Assembly: GCF_001730525.1 (NCBI RefSeq)
Contig: NZ_MDFN01000005.1
Span: forward strand, 62,001 to 126,000
Reading direction: 5' to 3'
Length of the DNA: 64,000 nucleotides
From: Arcticibacter eurypsychrophilus
GTDB lineage: Bacteria > Bacteroidota > Bacteroidia > Sphingobacteriales > Sphingobacteriaceae
Shown: in pieces, positions 8,689-18,152 of the stretch
How positions within the stretch are numbered: position 1 is the first letter of the stretch
How the letters are laid out: each line of letters opens with the position of its first letter
Program-made: the position numbers and the translations under genes
Notes under the pieces: generated by a model
Databases searched by the model: none
The model's input: the letters and a program-made list of their open reading frames with translations, nothing else
Told to the model about the DNA's origin: nothing

Positions 8689-10920
8689 TTAGTCTTTTAA
8701 AAGTTCTACAATTTTTTTACGGTTCCCTACTATCCATACGATGTCTCCGGCTAACAAGGTAAGGGTGGAGTCCGGATTTAATATCCGTTCATTAAGCCGC
8801 TCAATCCCAACTATTAAACCTTGCGTTTTCTCCCGAACGCCTGAATTTCGTATTGTTTGATTACATACCGGAGACTTGGAAGTAATCACTATTTTTTGAA
8901 GTTCCAGGTCTTTTTTTGATGATTGAATAGTCTCATTGTACTGATCAGACACTTCAAGTTGTGCTTTTAAAGCAGCAATCTGATCATCTGTGCCAATAAC
9001 CGTCAACTGATCATTCGGATAGATGCGCTCGTTCCCTGCCGGCGTGGCAATAACAAGATTCCCTCTCTCTATAAGTGCAATGTTTACACCATGTCTTTCT
9101 CTGATCGCTAATTCAATCAAGCTCTTGCCTACCAGTGTTGATTCAGGCGAAACAATAAGTTCAGTTAAATGCGCATCCCAAGGGACAAGATTGGAACGTG
9201 TTTTATCCACACTATTTTCCCTGTCGTTCAAATTAAGCAGGAATCTGTTCTCCAACCTTCCGTAAAAAAACTGAAGCTTTTTCGAAAAGATAAACACCAC
9301 AAGCACAATAGCCAGGATGGCAATGATAATGGCGAATTTTGTATCCAGAACAATAGTGAATAAGAATACAAGATATATAATTGCCAAAGATATTCTTAGC
9401 GCTTCCAGAGCCACCAGCGGTCCCCGACTATATTTTTTATTCAGCCACAAATGCGCATAAGCCCTTTTTTCGATTCTTCTTAATGCAAAAGCCCATAGGA
9501 AAGGGGCCATCAGTATAAAGGAAATGATCATGGTTAGTCCTGTTCCCTGAATTCCATTAGTTATATTGGTTATAATAAACGGATGCAGATAATGCTGAAC
9601 CACATATAATAGTGCAATCAAAATAACCGAATGAATAAGGAAGTGCATGAAATAGGCTTTCAATAGGATCTTCCAATCGCTCGTCTCCGAAATCCCTTCT
9701 GTGCTGGAACTATATTTACTCAAAGTAGAGATCCATTTTGCCGGTAGTTTCTGCTCCAGGTATTCTGCAAAGGGCCCTGATGCTTTAATCAGATAAGGCG
9801 TTGTAAAGGTCGTTAACGCCGATACCGCTACCGCAACAGGATAAAGAAAAGAACTGGTTACATTCAATGTTACCCCCAACGTGGCAATGATAAAGGAGAA
9901 TTCCCCTATTTGAGCCAGACACATGCCTGATTGAAGCGACGTTCTTAAGGTTTGTCCGGATAAAAGCGCTCCAATTAACGTACTGATTGGTTTACCAAAA
10001 ATAGAGACCAACGAGATAATTAAAATAGGAATAGCATAATCCATTAAGACAGAAGGATCAATCAGCATCCCGACGGAAACAAAAAACACAGCAGCAAAAA
10101 GATCTTTGACAGATTTAGTAATATGCTCAATTCTTTCTGCCATAGTGGTTTCGGCTAAGATTGAGCCCATTATAAAGGCACCCAGAGCAGGAGAGAAGCC
10201 AACTTGAACCGCCAGCATTACCATGAGCAGACACAATGCGATAGACACGATCAGCATCGTCTCATCATTCATCAGCTTATGCGTTTTTTTAAGAAAGGTT
10301 GGGATCAGAAATATTCCTCCTATAAACCAAAGGATCAGGAAAAATCCAAACTTTAAAATGGAAAATAGCATTTCAGTTCCTTCAAACTCCCTGCTTACAG
10401 CCATAGTTGACAATACCACCAGGAGCAATATGGCTACCAAATCTTCAATAATCAAAACACCGAAGACAAGGTTGACATACTTTTTATGCTTGATTCCAAG
10501 CTCATCAATAGCCCTTATAATAATTGTAGTGGAGGAAATAGCCAGCATTCCACCCAGAAAGATACTGTCCATGGTAGACCAACCCAGCATCACACCAGCT
10601 GTGTAACCTAATAAAAGCATGATACTCACTTCTGTAATACCCGTTACCGAAGCTGCCCCTCCAACTTTTGCTAGTTTCTTGAAACTGAATTCGAGTCCCA
10701 GGCTAAACAATAAAAAGATCACACCTATTTCAGCCCAGGTAGAAATACTGGCTTCATCACTTACGGAGGGGAAAAAATTAAAATGCGGTCCAACTAATAA
10801 GCCGGCAATGATATAACCTAATACAAGAGGTTGTTTGATTTTTTTAAACAGGAGTGTTGTAAATGCCGCAGCGGCAAGTATTAATCCGAGATCGGTTACA
10901 AGTTGTGGAAGATGGATCAT
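8689..10920 (-). CDS. CPA2 family cation:proton antiporter with TrkA-C domains (KefB-like)
   Basis: The 743-residue membrane protein has about twelve hydrophobic segments in residues 1-385, with the CPA2 signatures GYIIAGLLVGPH, FSLGLEFSF and GFSPALGAFIMGSILAET. A second membrane region follows (about 430-550). Two cytoplasmic RCK C-terminal (TrkA-C) domains occupy about 590-650 and 665-743, ending IVELLKD. Antiporters of this type exchange K+ or Na+ for H+ and are gated by ligands at the RCK domains. The longest frame starts at TTG (11001) and adds 27 residues; the ATG at 10920 fits the family better. The ion is not deducible. Confidence 0.9.
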   Translation of the reverse strand: MIHLPQLVTDLGLILAAAAFTTLLFKKIKQPLVLGYIIAGLLVGPHFNFFPSVSDEASISTWAEIGVIFLLFSLGLEFSFKKLAKVGGAASVTGITEVSIMLLLGYTAGVMLGWSTMDSIFLGGMLAISSTTIIIRAIDELGIKHKKYVNLVFGVLIIEDLVAILLLVVLSTMAVSREFEGTEMLFSILKFGFFLILWFIGGIFLIPTFLKKTHKLMNDETMLIVSIALCLLMVMLAVQVGFSPALGAFIMGSILAETTMAERIEHITKSVKDLFAAVFFVSVGMLIDPSVLMDYAIPILIISLVSIFGKPISTLIGALLSGQTLRTSLQSGMCLAQIGEFSFIIATLGVTLNVTSSFLYPVAVAVSALTTFTTPYLIKASGPFAEYLEQKLPAKWISTLSKYSSSTEGISETSDWKILLKAYFMHFLIHSVILIALLYVVQHYLHPFIITNITNGIQGTGLTMIISFILMAPFLWAFALRRIEKRAYAHLWLNKKYSRGPLVALEALRISLAIIYLVFLFTIVLDTKFAIIIAILAIVLVVFIFSKKLQFFYGRLENRFLLNLNDRENSVDKTRSNLVPWDAHLTELIVSPESTLVGKSLIELAIRERHGVNIALIERGNLVIATPAGNERIYPNDQLTVIGTDDQIAALKAQLEVSDQYNETIQSSKKDLELQKIVITSKSPVCNQTIRNSGVREKTQGLIVGIERLNERILNPDSTLTLLAGDIVWIVGNRKKIVELLKD

Positions 10921-11073
10921 AAATGTTTTTTCAGGTCGGAAGGTTGCCCTTTCAGAAATGAAAAAAGCGATAAGAAAAATAAAGCATACAAAAACCCCCA
11001 ACCTTGCATATTGCTAATATACAAAATTAGCGTTAAACGCTTACTCGGGGCTTTAACCCAGTCTCAGTTTTTC

Positions 11074-11547
11074 TTAATGAACCATTTTGTTTGCACAGGC
11101 AGAACTGGCAAAAGCTTCAGGTTTTGCTTTAAAAACGAATCCCATACTGAGGATGTATCCCATCGCATCATGAAGTGCCTGGTTTGACTTAAACATTGGA
11201 TTCGTATTGATATCCGCATGTACTTCCAGATCGACATGATACAGGTCCAGCAAATCGCATAGTGAATAGGCTACCTCAATAGACTTTTGCACCTCCGTTA
11301 ACATGCGTTCCTTGATACTCATCTTAATGGAACTTCGGTCCTGATGGATGAACATGAATGCTCCCTTCTTTTCCCGAATAAATACGATTACTGTGGCATA
11401 ATCCGTTACAGGTCCTTTCACCTGTGAATCTGTACCAATACAAACTTTTAATTTGTTTCCTTGTCTATACTCTCTTTCAATTGCGTTTTCCACTGCCTCA
11501 TGTATAGAACTGGAGATGACTTCTCCACTAAATTTTTTCCAGGTCAT
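11074..11547 (-). CDS. YkuK-type (DUF458) RNase H-like protein
   Basis: The 157-residue product matches the YkuK/DUF458 family: an early IGTDSQVKG with a conserved Asp, YATVIVFIREKKGAF, and the closing EVHADINTNPMFKSN and GYILSMGFVFKAKPEAFASS segments. This family has an RNase H-like fold with conserved acidic residues, but its substrate is not established; in Bacillus it is linked to stress and sporulation. The ATG at 11547 is chosen over an upstream TTG. A 15-base element, CCTTTTAACTACCTT on the minus strand, lies about 60 bases upstream and recurs before the lipoprotein gene at 20784. Confidence 0.88.
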   Translation of the reverse strand: MTWKKFSGEVISSSIHEAVENAIEREYRQGNKLKVCIGTDSQVKGPVTDYATVIVFIREKKGAFMFIHQDRSSIKMSIKERMLTEVQKSIEVAYSLCDLLDLYHVDLEVHADINTNPMFKSNQALHDAMGYILSMGFVFKAKPEAFASSACANKMVH

Positions 11548-11714
11548 GATTTTACGATTACATATATGAAAGAACAAAAACTTAAAAAGCAATTGTTAAT
11601 CCTGATATAAAGGTAGTTAAAAGGAGATACACAATAGGTCTAATTTTTGTTAAGATTCAATCATCTTAAGATTTCGATATATTTCCTGCAAAAATTAATG
11701 ACGCAATCATTTCC

Positions 11715-12401
11715 TCATAAATTAGGTGGCTGTATTCTTTCAGATCTTGCAGGTAAATATCCAAACTCTATTAGTTCACTGAACTCTTTGATCACTCTGG
11801 TATTTCCATTATCCATTAAAATAACCGTTGACGATATATCTAATACATTTTCATAATCATGATCAGTAATTATGAAGCCCTTATCTTTTGAATGTTCTTT
11901 GATAAGACTTTTTATGATTTCAACATGCAATGGAGAACTCCCATTGAAAGGTTCATCAAGCAATACATATTTCGCATCGGAATGAACCACTAGCAAAATC
12001 TCCAAAATCCTTTTTTCACCTCCTGATAACTGATTTACTTTCTTTTGCAAAGAAGGTACAATTAAATTATTCTCCATTACCAGGGCAGCATTCTTCTTGT
12101 CACAAAAACACTGGATTATATTTTTGATTTTTACATGGTTAGGCAAGAAATTGTCCTGAGCTAAATAACGAATTAGTTTTCTTTTTTGATAAAGCGAATC
12201 TATCTTCCTGTCATCAACTTTAATAAATTTATTATCGGCACTCAACGACCCGAAAATTATCTTTAATAATGTAGACTTTCCCGATCCATTTCTTCCTAAG
12301 AGGGCTATAATCTGCCCTGGCTTACAAGAGATGAAAATATCATTGAGGATTTGTTTATCTCCAAATCGTTTTCTAATGCTATCAACGTGTAATCCGCTCA
12401 T
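11715..12401 (-). CDS. ABC transporter ATP-binding protein
   Basis: This 228-residue ATPase is complete: Walker A GRNGSGKST (36-44), Q-loop Gln82, signature LSGGE (125-129), Walker B YVLLDEP (145-151) and switch His181. It overlaps the 94-residue membrane protein upstream by ATGA, so the two are translationally coupled and probably form one transporter. Neither the substrate nor the direction can be read. The gene is AT-rich and sits between convergent neighbours with no substrate-binding or peptide gene alongside. A small stem (11650-11669) downstream could end the transcript. Confidence 0.88.
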   Translation of the reverse strand: MSGLHVDSIRKRFGDKQILNDIFISCKPGQIIALLGRNGSGKSTLLKIIFGSLSADNKFIKVDDRKIDSLYQKRKLIRYLAQDNFLPNHVKIKNIIQCFCDKKNAALVMENNLIVPSLQKKVNQLSGGEKRILEILLVVHSDAKYVLLDEPFNGSSPLHVEIIKSLIKEHSKDKGFIITDHDYENVLDISSTVILMDNGNTRVIKEFSELIEFGYLPARSERIQPPNL

Positions 12402-12682
12402 ATCAGCATAAACAACAATCCTATCATTGTGCTAATAACCAGTGTGTTCGTCCATAAAATAAACTTACTAAGGCCTATGTTGTAATAGAAGTAGTATTCA
12501 TTAGGGTTTTTAAGTTCATAAGTAAGGTAATGGAATGTTGGAGTTAAAAAAATATAGGAGATTCCAATACCAATTAGGAAATTGCTGGCTGCTGTCATTA
12601 AATAGGATAGCGCAATTGAAACGACTAATGAAGGGATAATGAGTTTTTTATAAAAAAACCATAGACCATAAACTGTACGCAT
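12398..12682 (-). CDS. Small three-helix membrane protein, partner of ABC ATPase
   Basis: The 94-residue protein has three predicted membrane helices (about 13-33, 35-57 and 72-94). Between helices 2 and 3 is a charged loop ELKNPNEYYFYYNIGLSK that could be the coupling segment contacting the ATPase. It is far shorter than an ordinary ABC permease, which has five or six helices. Its stop overlaps the ATPase start (ATGA), which strongly implies a joint function. It may be a minimal permease working as an oligomer or the remains of a larger one; the sequence runs cleanly from ATG to stop, so decay is less likely. Confidence 0.75.
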   Translation of the reverse strand: MRTVYGLWFFYKKLIIPSLVVSIALSYLMTAASNFLIGIGISYIFLTPTFHYLTYELKNPNEYYFYYNIGLSKFILWTNTLVISTMIGLLFMLI

Positions 12683-12803
12683 CCTTTAATTACTATTTTA
12701 AAATCCCAATATAGATAATTAAACTTGAAATGGAATATGTAAAGCAGAATGCTGGAGCAAAAGAAAATTCCATAGCCCAAATGGAGAAATAAGGGTAGAT
12801 TAT

Positions 12804-12848
12804 AAAAAAGAGGTTGATCAATTTTAAAATTGATACAACCTCTTTTTT
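12804..12848 (-). terminator. Bidirectional intrinsic terminator
   Basis: GAGGTTG (12810-12816) pairs with CAACCTC (12836-12842), with the perfect inner palindrome ATCAATTTTAAAATTGAT and flanking A6/T6 runs. On the minus strand it ends in T6 just 20 bases past the phosphohexomutase stop. The flanks are symmetric, so it could also act on plus-strand transcripts. Confidence 0.85.
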
Positions 12849-12867
12849 ATGTTAATGAATAAAGAGC

Positions 12868-14604
12868 CTAAACTCCCAGGTCACTCATAATCGCATCAAC
12901 CTTCACATCCAGCTCCTTGCTTTTTTGCTCATACGCTAATTTGTCCTGTAAAGGCATTTTAACACTGCAATAGAACTTAATCTTAGGTTCGGTACCAGAT
13001 GGACGGGCTGAAATAATGCTGCCATCCTGAGTTACAAACTGCAATACGTCTGATGTAGGAAGATCAATCGAAGTTTTTATTCCTGTTATCAAGTCCGTTT
13101 GCACACTAAGTTCATAATCTTTCAATGTGATTACATTTGAACCACCCAAAGAAGTAGGAGGAGTATTACGGAAACGCTCCATCATGGCCTTGATCTCTTC
13201 GGCACCGGTTTTACCCTTCTTGGTTACTGAAACCAATTTCTCCTTATACAGACCATATTGTAAATACATATCCAATAAGGCATTGTATAAACTGCTGCCA
13301 TTGTTTTTATAAAAAGCAGTCATTTCAGCAATAAATGCAGCAGAAACCACAGCATCTTTATCTCTTACCAGGTCACCTATCAGATATCCATAACTTTCTT
13401 CACCGCCACCGATGAAAACCTTCGCGTCCTTAAAGCGGGTAATGAGTTCACCAATATATTTGAATCCGGTTAAAGTATTGTAACATTCCACATTTTTAGC
13501 TTTCGCTATCTCATCAATTAGATAAGAGGTAACAATCGTTTTAACAATGTATTCCTTGCCAGTGAAAAGGCCTTTTTGAGCCCATGCTGTCAAAAGGTAG
13601 TTGATCAATAAACTTCCGGTCTGGTTTCCATTTAATAAAATGAACTCACCATCATTGTTTTTAATAGCAATCCCAATCCGATCTGCATCAGGATCAGTAG
13701 CCATAATCAGATCTGCATCCACTTCAGCACCTTTTTCCAGCGCAAGCGTTAATGCTTCTTTTTCTTCTGGATTCGGATAAATTACAGTAGGGAAATTGCC
13801 ATCTGGTTTAACTTGTTTTTCAACCAGGTGCACATTGGTAAAACCAAATAAAGCTAAAGCCTTCGGGATTAGTGTAATACCTGTTCCGTGAATAGGAGAA
13901 TACACAATTTTAAGATCCCGTTGTTTTGCAATAGCATCCGGAGATATGCTCAGTTTGATAATTTTACTCAGGTAAAGTTCATCCATTTCTTCTCCCAGAA
14001 GTTCAAGATGTTTTGGCAGAGGAATGAATTTAACGTCATCTATGCTTTTTATGGCAGAAACTTCTGTCATCACATCGGTATCTGCCGGACTTACAAACTG
14101 TCCACCGTCATAACCATATGCTTTATAGCCATTGTACTCTTTTGGATTATGAGATGCCGTTAACATCACCCCACTTTTACATCCCAGTTCCCTTATAGCG
14201 AAAGAAAGCTCAGGAGTAGGACGTAATTCCTTAAAGAAATAAACATAAATGCCATTAGCTGCAAACACGTCAGCCGTAATCTCAGCAAACAAAGCTGAAT
14301 TATTTCTGCAGTCATGTGCAATGGCGACTTTAATCTGCTCCTCCGGATATGTTTTTTTAAGAAAATTAGCTAAACCCTGAGTTGCCGAACCAATCGTATA
14401 CTTGTTTATACGGTTTGAACCCGGTCCCATTAGTCCACGCAGACCACCTGTTCCAAATTCGAGGTCCTTATAGAAAGAATCCGTTAATTCGGTAAAAGAC
14501 TTTTCATCTAATAAGGTTTGAATCTGTTGTTTCGTTTCACTATCGTAGCTTCCCTGAAGCCACTCATTAATTTTGTTTAGAACAGATGGCTCTAATTCCT
14601 GCAT
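12868..14604 (-). CDS. Phospho-sugar mutase (alpha-D-phosphohexomutase family)
   Basis: This 578-residue enzyme interconverts sugar 1- and 6-phosphates, most likely glucose or mannose. It shows all four phosphohexomutase domains: the phosphoserine loop TASHNPKEYNGY (Ser151), the metal loop DPDADRIG (about 305-312), the sugar-binding loop GGEESYGY (about 400), and the C-terminal phosphate-binding loop ARPSGTEPKIKFY. Length fits the PGM2/PgcA-like branch common in Bacteroidota rather than shorter GlmM. It stands alone, followed by a strong terminator at 12804. Exact substrate preference is not decidable from sequence. Confidence 0.95.
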   Translation of the reverse strand: MQELEPSVLNKINEWLQGSYDSETKQQIQTLLDEKSFTELTDSFYKDLEFGTGGLRGLMGPGSNRINKYTIGSATQGLANFLKKTYPEEQIKVAIAHDCRNNSALFAEITADVFAANGIYVYFFKELRPTPELSFAIRELGCKSGVMLTASHNPKEYNGYKAYGYDGGQFVSPADTDVMTEVSAIKSIDDVKFIPLPKHLELLGEEMDELYLSKIIKLSISPDAIAKQRDLKIVYSPIHGTGITLIPKALALFGFTNVHLVEKQVKPDGNFPTVIYPNPEEKEALTLALEKGAEVDADLIMATDPDADRIGIAIKNNDGEFILLNGNQTGSLLINYLLTAWAQKGLFTGKEYIVKTIVTSYLIDEIAKAKNVECYNTLTGFKYIGELITRFKDAKVFIGGGEESYGYLIGDLVRDKDAVVSAAFIAEMTAFYKNNGSSLYNALLDMYLQYGLYKEKLVSVTKKGKTGAEEIKAMMERFRNTPPTSLGGSNVITLKDYELSVQTDLITGIKTSIDLPTSDVLQFVTQDGSIISARPSGTEPKIKFYCSVKMPLQDKLAYEQKSKELDVKVDAIMSDLGV

Positions 14605-14726
14605 AATTAAAAGATTTAAGTATTTCGTAGTTTATAATACAATTGTACATATCTACTAGCACAAGGTAAAATTAAACTAGTTGTTTTACAAAGCAAACAC
14701 TTAACCGATAAAAAGCATAAATAATA

Positions 14727-15170
14727 TTAATAAGAGGTGATTTTCAATGAAGAAAGAGAATCCAGCGAATGTTTGATATCCATCATGTGATGATGAAGCA
14801 TAGTCTGTAATTTAATATCGCTCGAAATATTAGAGAGAGCAGAATCATACTTACGAAGTGTTTGTTTACCTTTTTGCATGCCCCAACGCATCAAAGCCTG
14901 ACTATCATGTTTAGTAATAGTCTTCTTAAACGCTTCCCATGCAGCCGGATCAGGACATTGCGGAAAGTTAAGTTCATTCAACCGGCAGTTTGATCGAAGC
15001 AAATACGAACGTATACCCACAATATGTTCCCCTCTCATCCATAAATATTTGGCAAAAGATGATTTTAATGAAGGAACCTTCACAAGGTCAATAGCCTGAT
15101 CATAAAATCTGGTTTCATTCAAACTATGAATTAGTAAATGCCTTAGATTTATAATTAAGATATCATCCAT
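14727..15170 (-). CDS. Four-helix-bundle protein, possibly DUF2383/PA2169-like
   Basis: The 147-residue protein looks wholly alpha-helical. Its C-terminal half (QKGKQTLRKYDSALSN, then TMLHHHMMDIKHSLDSL) follows the pattern of ferritin-like DUF2383 proteins, where a late helix ends with a His-rich MxxIKxxHD-type stretch. The middle GEHIVGIRSYLL would be another helix. Function of that family is unknown, with links to stress. No signal peptide was seen. The relation rests on pattern and helical layout only. Confidence 0.6.
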   Translation of the reverse strand: MDDILIINLRHLLIHSLNETRFYDQAIDLVKVPSLKSSFAKYLWMRGEHIVGIRSYLLRSNCRLNELNFPQCPDPAAWEAFKKTITKHDSQALMRWGMQKGKQTLRKYDSALSNISSDIKLQTMLHHHMMDIKHSLDSLSSLKITSY

Positions 15171-15323
15171 ATGATTACGATGGTTTAAAATGGTTCTACA
15201 TGATAGTATTGTAACGTAAGGTCGCTCATATTATTTTATAAAACTATTAATTACCTTATTTGGTTTCTGACCTTTTTGCAAGTTAGATATTTTAACCTGC
15301 AAAAATCAAGTTAATTAACCTAA

Positions 15324-15354
15324 TTGCTTGACTTAATGCTTTGTATTAAATTTG
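15324..15354 (+). promoter_or_regulatory. Candidate sigma-ABfr type promoter for DUF92 gene
   Basis: TTG at 15324-15326 lies 20 bases before TAAATTTG (15347-15354), an exact TAnnTTTG box. The implied leader to the ATG at 15439 is about 80 bases. This is the best -33/-7 pair seen in the window, but it remains a pattern match. Confidence 0.4.
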
Positions 15355-15438
15355 TTACCGATTTTAAATGCCTTACAATCCTTTTATATGGTTGATACAA
15401 AAACTTATTATATGCCTGTTAAGGCTTACCTTTAATTG

Positions 15439-16149
15439 ATGAAACCGGACTATTTGTTATTAGTTTTCTTATTGGTGCTGGGGATGTATTTTAGTGTATC
15501 GACTAAAAAGCTGACAGTTGGGGCATCACTAACCGGAGGTGTAATTGGGTTCCTCCTGTTTGCAGGAATCGGATATGGAGGCTTGCTGATGATGGCTTCA
15601 TTTTTCATCATAGCAGTTATTGCCACTGCCTGGAAACTCAAAGACAAAGTATTAGCAGGCCTTTCCGAAACAAATAAAGGAAGAAGATCAGCCTTTCAGG
15701 TACTCGCAAATGCAGGAGTATCGGCTGTTATTGCAATCATTGCCCTTTTTTATCCATCCAATCAGTTGATGTGGGAGGTGATGCTAGCCTCATCATTCGC
15801 TGCTGCAACATCTGATACGGTATCATCCGAACTTGGTAACGTCTATGGCAAAAAGTATTATCATATCATTACATGGCAAAAAGATCTTAGAGGCGAAAAT
15901 GGTGTAGTGAGTTTGGAAGGAACCCTAGCCGGAATTGCAGGTAGTACATTCATTGCGCTGATTTATGCTGTATGTTTCGGTTCTTTAACCTATGTCTTTT
16001 TGATTTTGATAGCAGGATTTCTAGGAAATATAGTGGATTCTATATTAGGGGCGACTCTGGAACGTAAGTATATGTTGAATAATAACCTGGTCAATTTCCT
16101 GAATACGCTCTTTGCAGCCTTAATAGCATGGGTATTCTTGTGTAATTAA
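15439..16149 (+). CDS. DUF92 family membrane protein
   Basis: The 236-residue product is almost entirely hydrophobic with about six helices and carries the DUF92 hallmarks AFQVLANAG, FAAATSDTVSSELG and GFLGNIVDSILGATLE. The family includes human TMEM19 and plant VTE6, a phytyl-phosphate kinase, so a polyprenyl-phosphate kinase role is possible but unproven in bacteria. The frame also opens at a TTG one codon before the ATG; the ATG at 15439 is chosen. It is monocistronic on the plus strand. Confidence 0.9.
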   Translation: MKPDYLLLVFLLVLGMYFSVSTKKLTVGASLTGGVIGFLLFAGIGYGGLLMMASFFIIAVIATAWKLKDKVLAGLSETNKGRRSAFQVLANAGVSAVIAIIALFYPSNQLMWEVMLASSFAAATSDTVSSELGNVYGKKYYHIITWQKDLRGENGVVSLEGTLAGIAGSTFIALIYAVCFGSLTYVFLILIAGFLGNIVDSILGATLERKYMLNNNLVNFLNTLFAALIAWVFLCN

Positions 16150-16153
16150 GGTC

Positions 16154-16191
16154 AAAAAAAAAGCCCCTGCTATAATGAGTATAGCAAGGGC
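16154..16191 (-). terminator. Intrinsic terminator of the small membrane-protein gene
   Basis: The arms at 16163-16174 and 16180-16191 form a 12-base-pair stem with one mismatch and a 5-base loop. On the minus strand the stem is followed by T9 (16154-16162 on plus is A9), which fits termination of the gene at 16305-16526. There is no U-tract on the plus side. Confidence 0.7.
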
Positions 16192-16304
16192 ACCTAAACC
16201 TTATCACATCTATTAACGTAGAAACTTATCTTTTGGTTTCAAAAAAATGATTTATTTTTAAATTAATTTTAGAAATGTCCATTTACAGCTGATTCCTTTA
16301 GTTC

Positions 16305-16526
16305 TCAATTAGTGTTTTTTTTGCCCTTTTTATCATAAAAAGGAGCAGTGGCAGCAAGAATTAGAAAGATGACGATAAACGCATAGATGGTTGCATTGCT
16401 ATGTCCCGAGTTTGAATCTGCTGTGTTACTTAAATCACTATCCACCACATTCACTGCAAATGAAGAGTATGATATAGAAGTAATAAGCAAGAACGTATAA
16501 AGTAACTTTTTAAGTAATGAATTCAT
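16305..16526 (-). CDS. Small exported membrane protein of unknown function
   Basis: The 73-residue product has a signal peptide (MNSLLKKLLYTFLLITSISYSSFA) in its first 24 residues, a short polar stretch rich in Asp, Ser and Asn, one transmembrane helix (about 43-62, IYAFIVIFLILAATAPF), and a Lys-rich tail. The likely topology is N-terminus outside and tail in the cytoplasm. No family is recognised. The ATG at 16526 is preferred to an upstream TTG; a TACATTTG octamer on the minus strand at 16548-16555 could be its -7 box. Confidence 0.6.
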   Translation of the reverse strand: MNSLLKKLLYTFLLITSISYSSFAVNVVDSDLSNTADSNSGHSNATIYAFIVIFLILAATAPFYDKKGKKNTN

Positions 16527-16667
16527 ATTTTGCTTTGTTTGAGTATTCAAATGTATCAATTAAACTTTTTAACAGCAGTATTTTTTAAGAATATTAGCTT
16601 TACAAGTAACTAATTTGTAACAAAGAATTCATTGTATTGTTATCTCTATGCTTTATATATAAGAACT

Positions 16668-18134
16668 ATGAAATTATTGATCACAGGTGCTAACGGCTAC
16701 ATTGGTACCCGGTTAATTCCATTATTATTAAATGAGGGGCATGATTTAGTCTGTATGGTACGTGATAAAAGACGTTTCATTCAGAAAGTGGATCTGTCTG
16801 AACATGTTCATATCATAGAAGCGGATCTGATTTCCGGTAAGGGGCTTGACCAGATCCCCAGGGATATTGAAGCTGCTTATTACCTGGTGCATTCCATGTC
16901 ATCTCCAAAAGGCGATTTCAGTGATACAGAAAAAACATCAGCTGAGAACTTTTCTAAGGCTATGGATACGACCAGTTGCAAGCAAGTGATCTTCTTAACG
17001 GGTATCGTCAATGATATAAAGCTATCCAAACATCTCTCATCCCGCCTGGCTGTAGAAGATGTCCTCAATAAAAGTAAAATCCCATGTACGGTTTTGCGTG
17101 CTGCCATTATAATCGGTTCAGGAAGTGCTTCATTTGAAATTATCCGCGATCTGACAGAGAAACTTCCTATAATGGTTGCCCCCAAATGGGTTCTCACACG
17201 ATGTCAGCCTATAGGAATTCGTGATGTGCTTCGATACCTCACCGGAATTCTTAATAAGGAAGAAAGTTACGGTAAGGCCTTTGACATAGGAGGACCAGAT
17301 ATTCTGACCTATCAGCAAATGCTTCTAATCTATGCTGAATCAAGGAATTTGAAAAGATATATTCTCAACGTACCCTTCCTCACACCCAAATTGTCCTCTT
17401 ACTGGCTCAATCTGGTAACCTCAGTTCCGTTTTCTTTAGCAAGCTCTTTGGTAGAAAGTATGAAGAATGAGGTTATTTGTCATGACGACCATATCAAGAA
17501 GATTATACCCGGTAATTGTCTGACCTACAGGGAATCTTTAAAGCTTGCCTTTGTTAAAATAGAACAAAATTCCATTGTATCAAGCTGGAAAGACGCATTA
17601 AATAGAGGATATCTCGAAACAACCTTTATGAATCAGGTAAAGGTTCCACAAAACGGTACGGTGAGTTCTAAAGTGAAAATAATATTCAAACGAAATACCA
17701 ATGAAGTGCTGGATAACATTTGGGGAATAGGTGGAAACCGGGGGTGGTATTATTTAAACTTCCTATGGAAACTGCGCGGTTTTGCTGATAAAGTAGTAGG
17801 AGGGGTAGGTATGAGACGAGGACGGCGTAGTCCCATTTCACTTCTTGCTGGTGATACCCTTGATTTTTGGCGTGTATTACTAGTTGATAAAGAGAAAAGG
17901 CGACTCTTGCTCTATGCCGAAATGAAGTTGCCAGGAGAAGCATGGTTAGAATTTTACATCGATAAGTCGAATCCAAGTGGAAATACTTTAATACAAACGG
18001 CTACTTTTCGTCCTAGAGGACTATGGGGCCGTTTGTATTGGTATGCCATGTGGCCCTTTCATTTGTTTATATTCAAAGGTATGGCCAATGAATTGATCCG
18101 GTATCAACCTAAGCTTTTAAAACAAAACCCTTAG
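16668..18134 (+). CDS. SDR-family NAD(P)-binding protein with C-terminal DUF2867
   Basis: In this 488-residue protein, residues 1-290 form an atypical short-chain dehydrogenase domain with the nucleotide loop TGANGYIGTRL at the N-terminus, AYYLVHSM, and CTVLRAAIIIGSGS. The C-terminal third (from about 320) matches DUF2867, seen in NWGIGGNRGWYY-like spacing (WGIGGNRGWYYLNFLW), GVGMRRGRR and ATFRPRGLWGRLYWYAMWP. Proteins with this layout are common but their substrate is unknown. The ATG at 16668 replaces a TTG 12 codons earlier. It is convergent with the next gene, sharing a terminator stem. Confidence 0.88.
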   Translation: MKLLITGANGYIGTRLIPLLLNEGHDLVCMVRDKRRFIQKVDLSEHVHIIEADLISGKGLDQIPRDIEAAYYLVHSMSSPKGDFSDTEKTSAENFSKAMDTTSCKQVIFLTGIVNDIKLSKHLSSRLAVEDVLNKSKIPCTVLRAAIIIGSGSASFEIIRDLTEKLPIMVAPKWVLTRCQPIGIRDVLRYLTGILNKEESYGKAFDIGGPDILTYQQMLLIYAESRNLKRYILNVPFLTPKLSSYWLNLVTSVPFSLASSLVESMKNEVICHDDHIKKIIPGNCLTYRESLKLAFVKIEQNSIVSSWKDALNRGYLETTFMNQVKVPQNGTVSSKVKIIFKRNTNEVLDNIWGIGGNRGWYYLNFLWKLRGFADKVVGGVGMRRGRRSPISLLAGDTLDFWRVLLVDKEKRRLLLYAEMKLPGEAWLEFYIDKSNPSGNTLIQTATFRPRGLWGRLYWYAMWPFHLFIFKGMANELIRYQPKLLKQNP

Positions 18135-18152
18135 ATTTAAGGCTTTTGTTTT
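18119..18152. terminator. Bidirectional terminator between convergent genes
   Basis: The arm 18119-18133 pairs with 18138-18152 over 15 positions with one C-C mismatch and a GATT loop. The A-rich and T-rich ends serve both directions. The hairpin contains the stop codons of both flanking genes. Confidence 0.7.
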
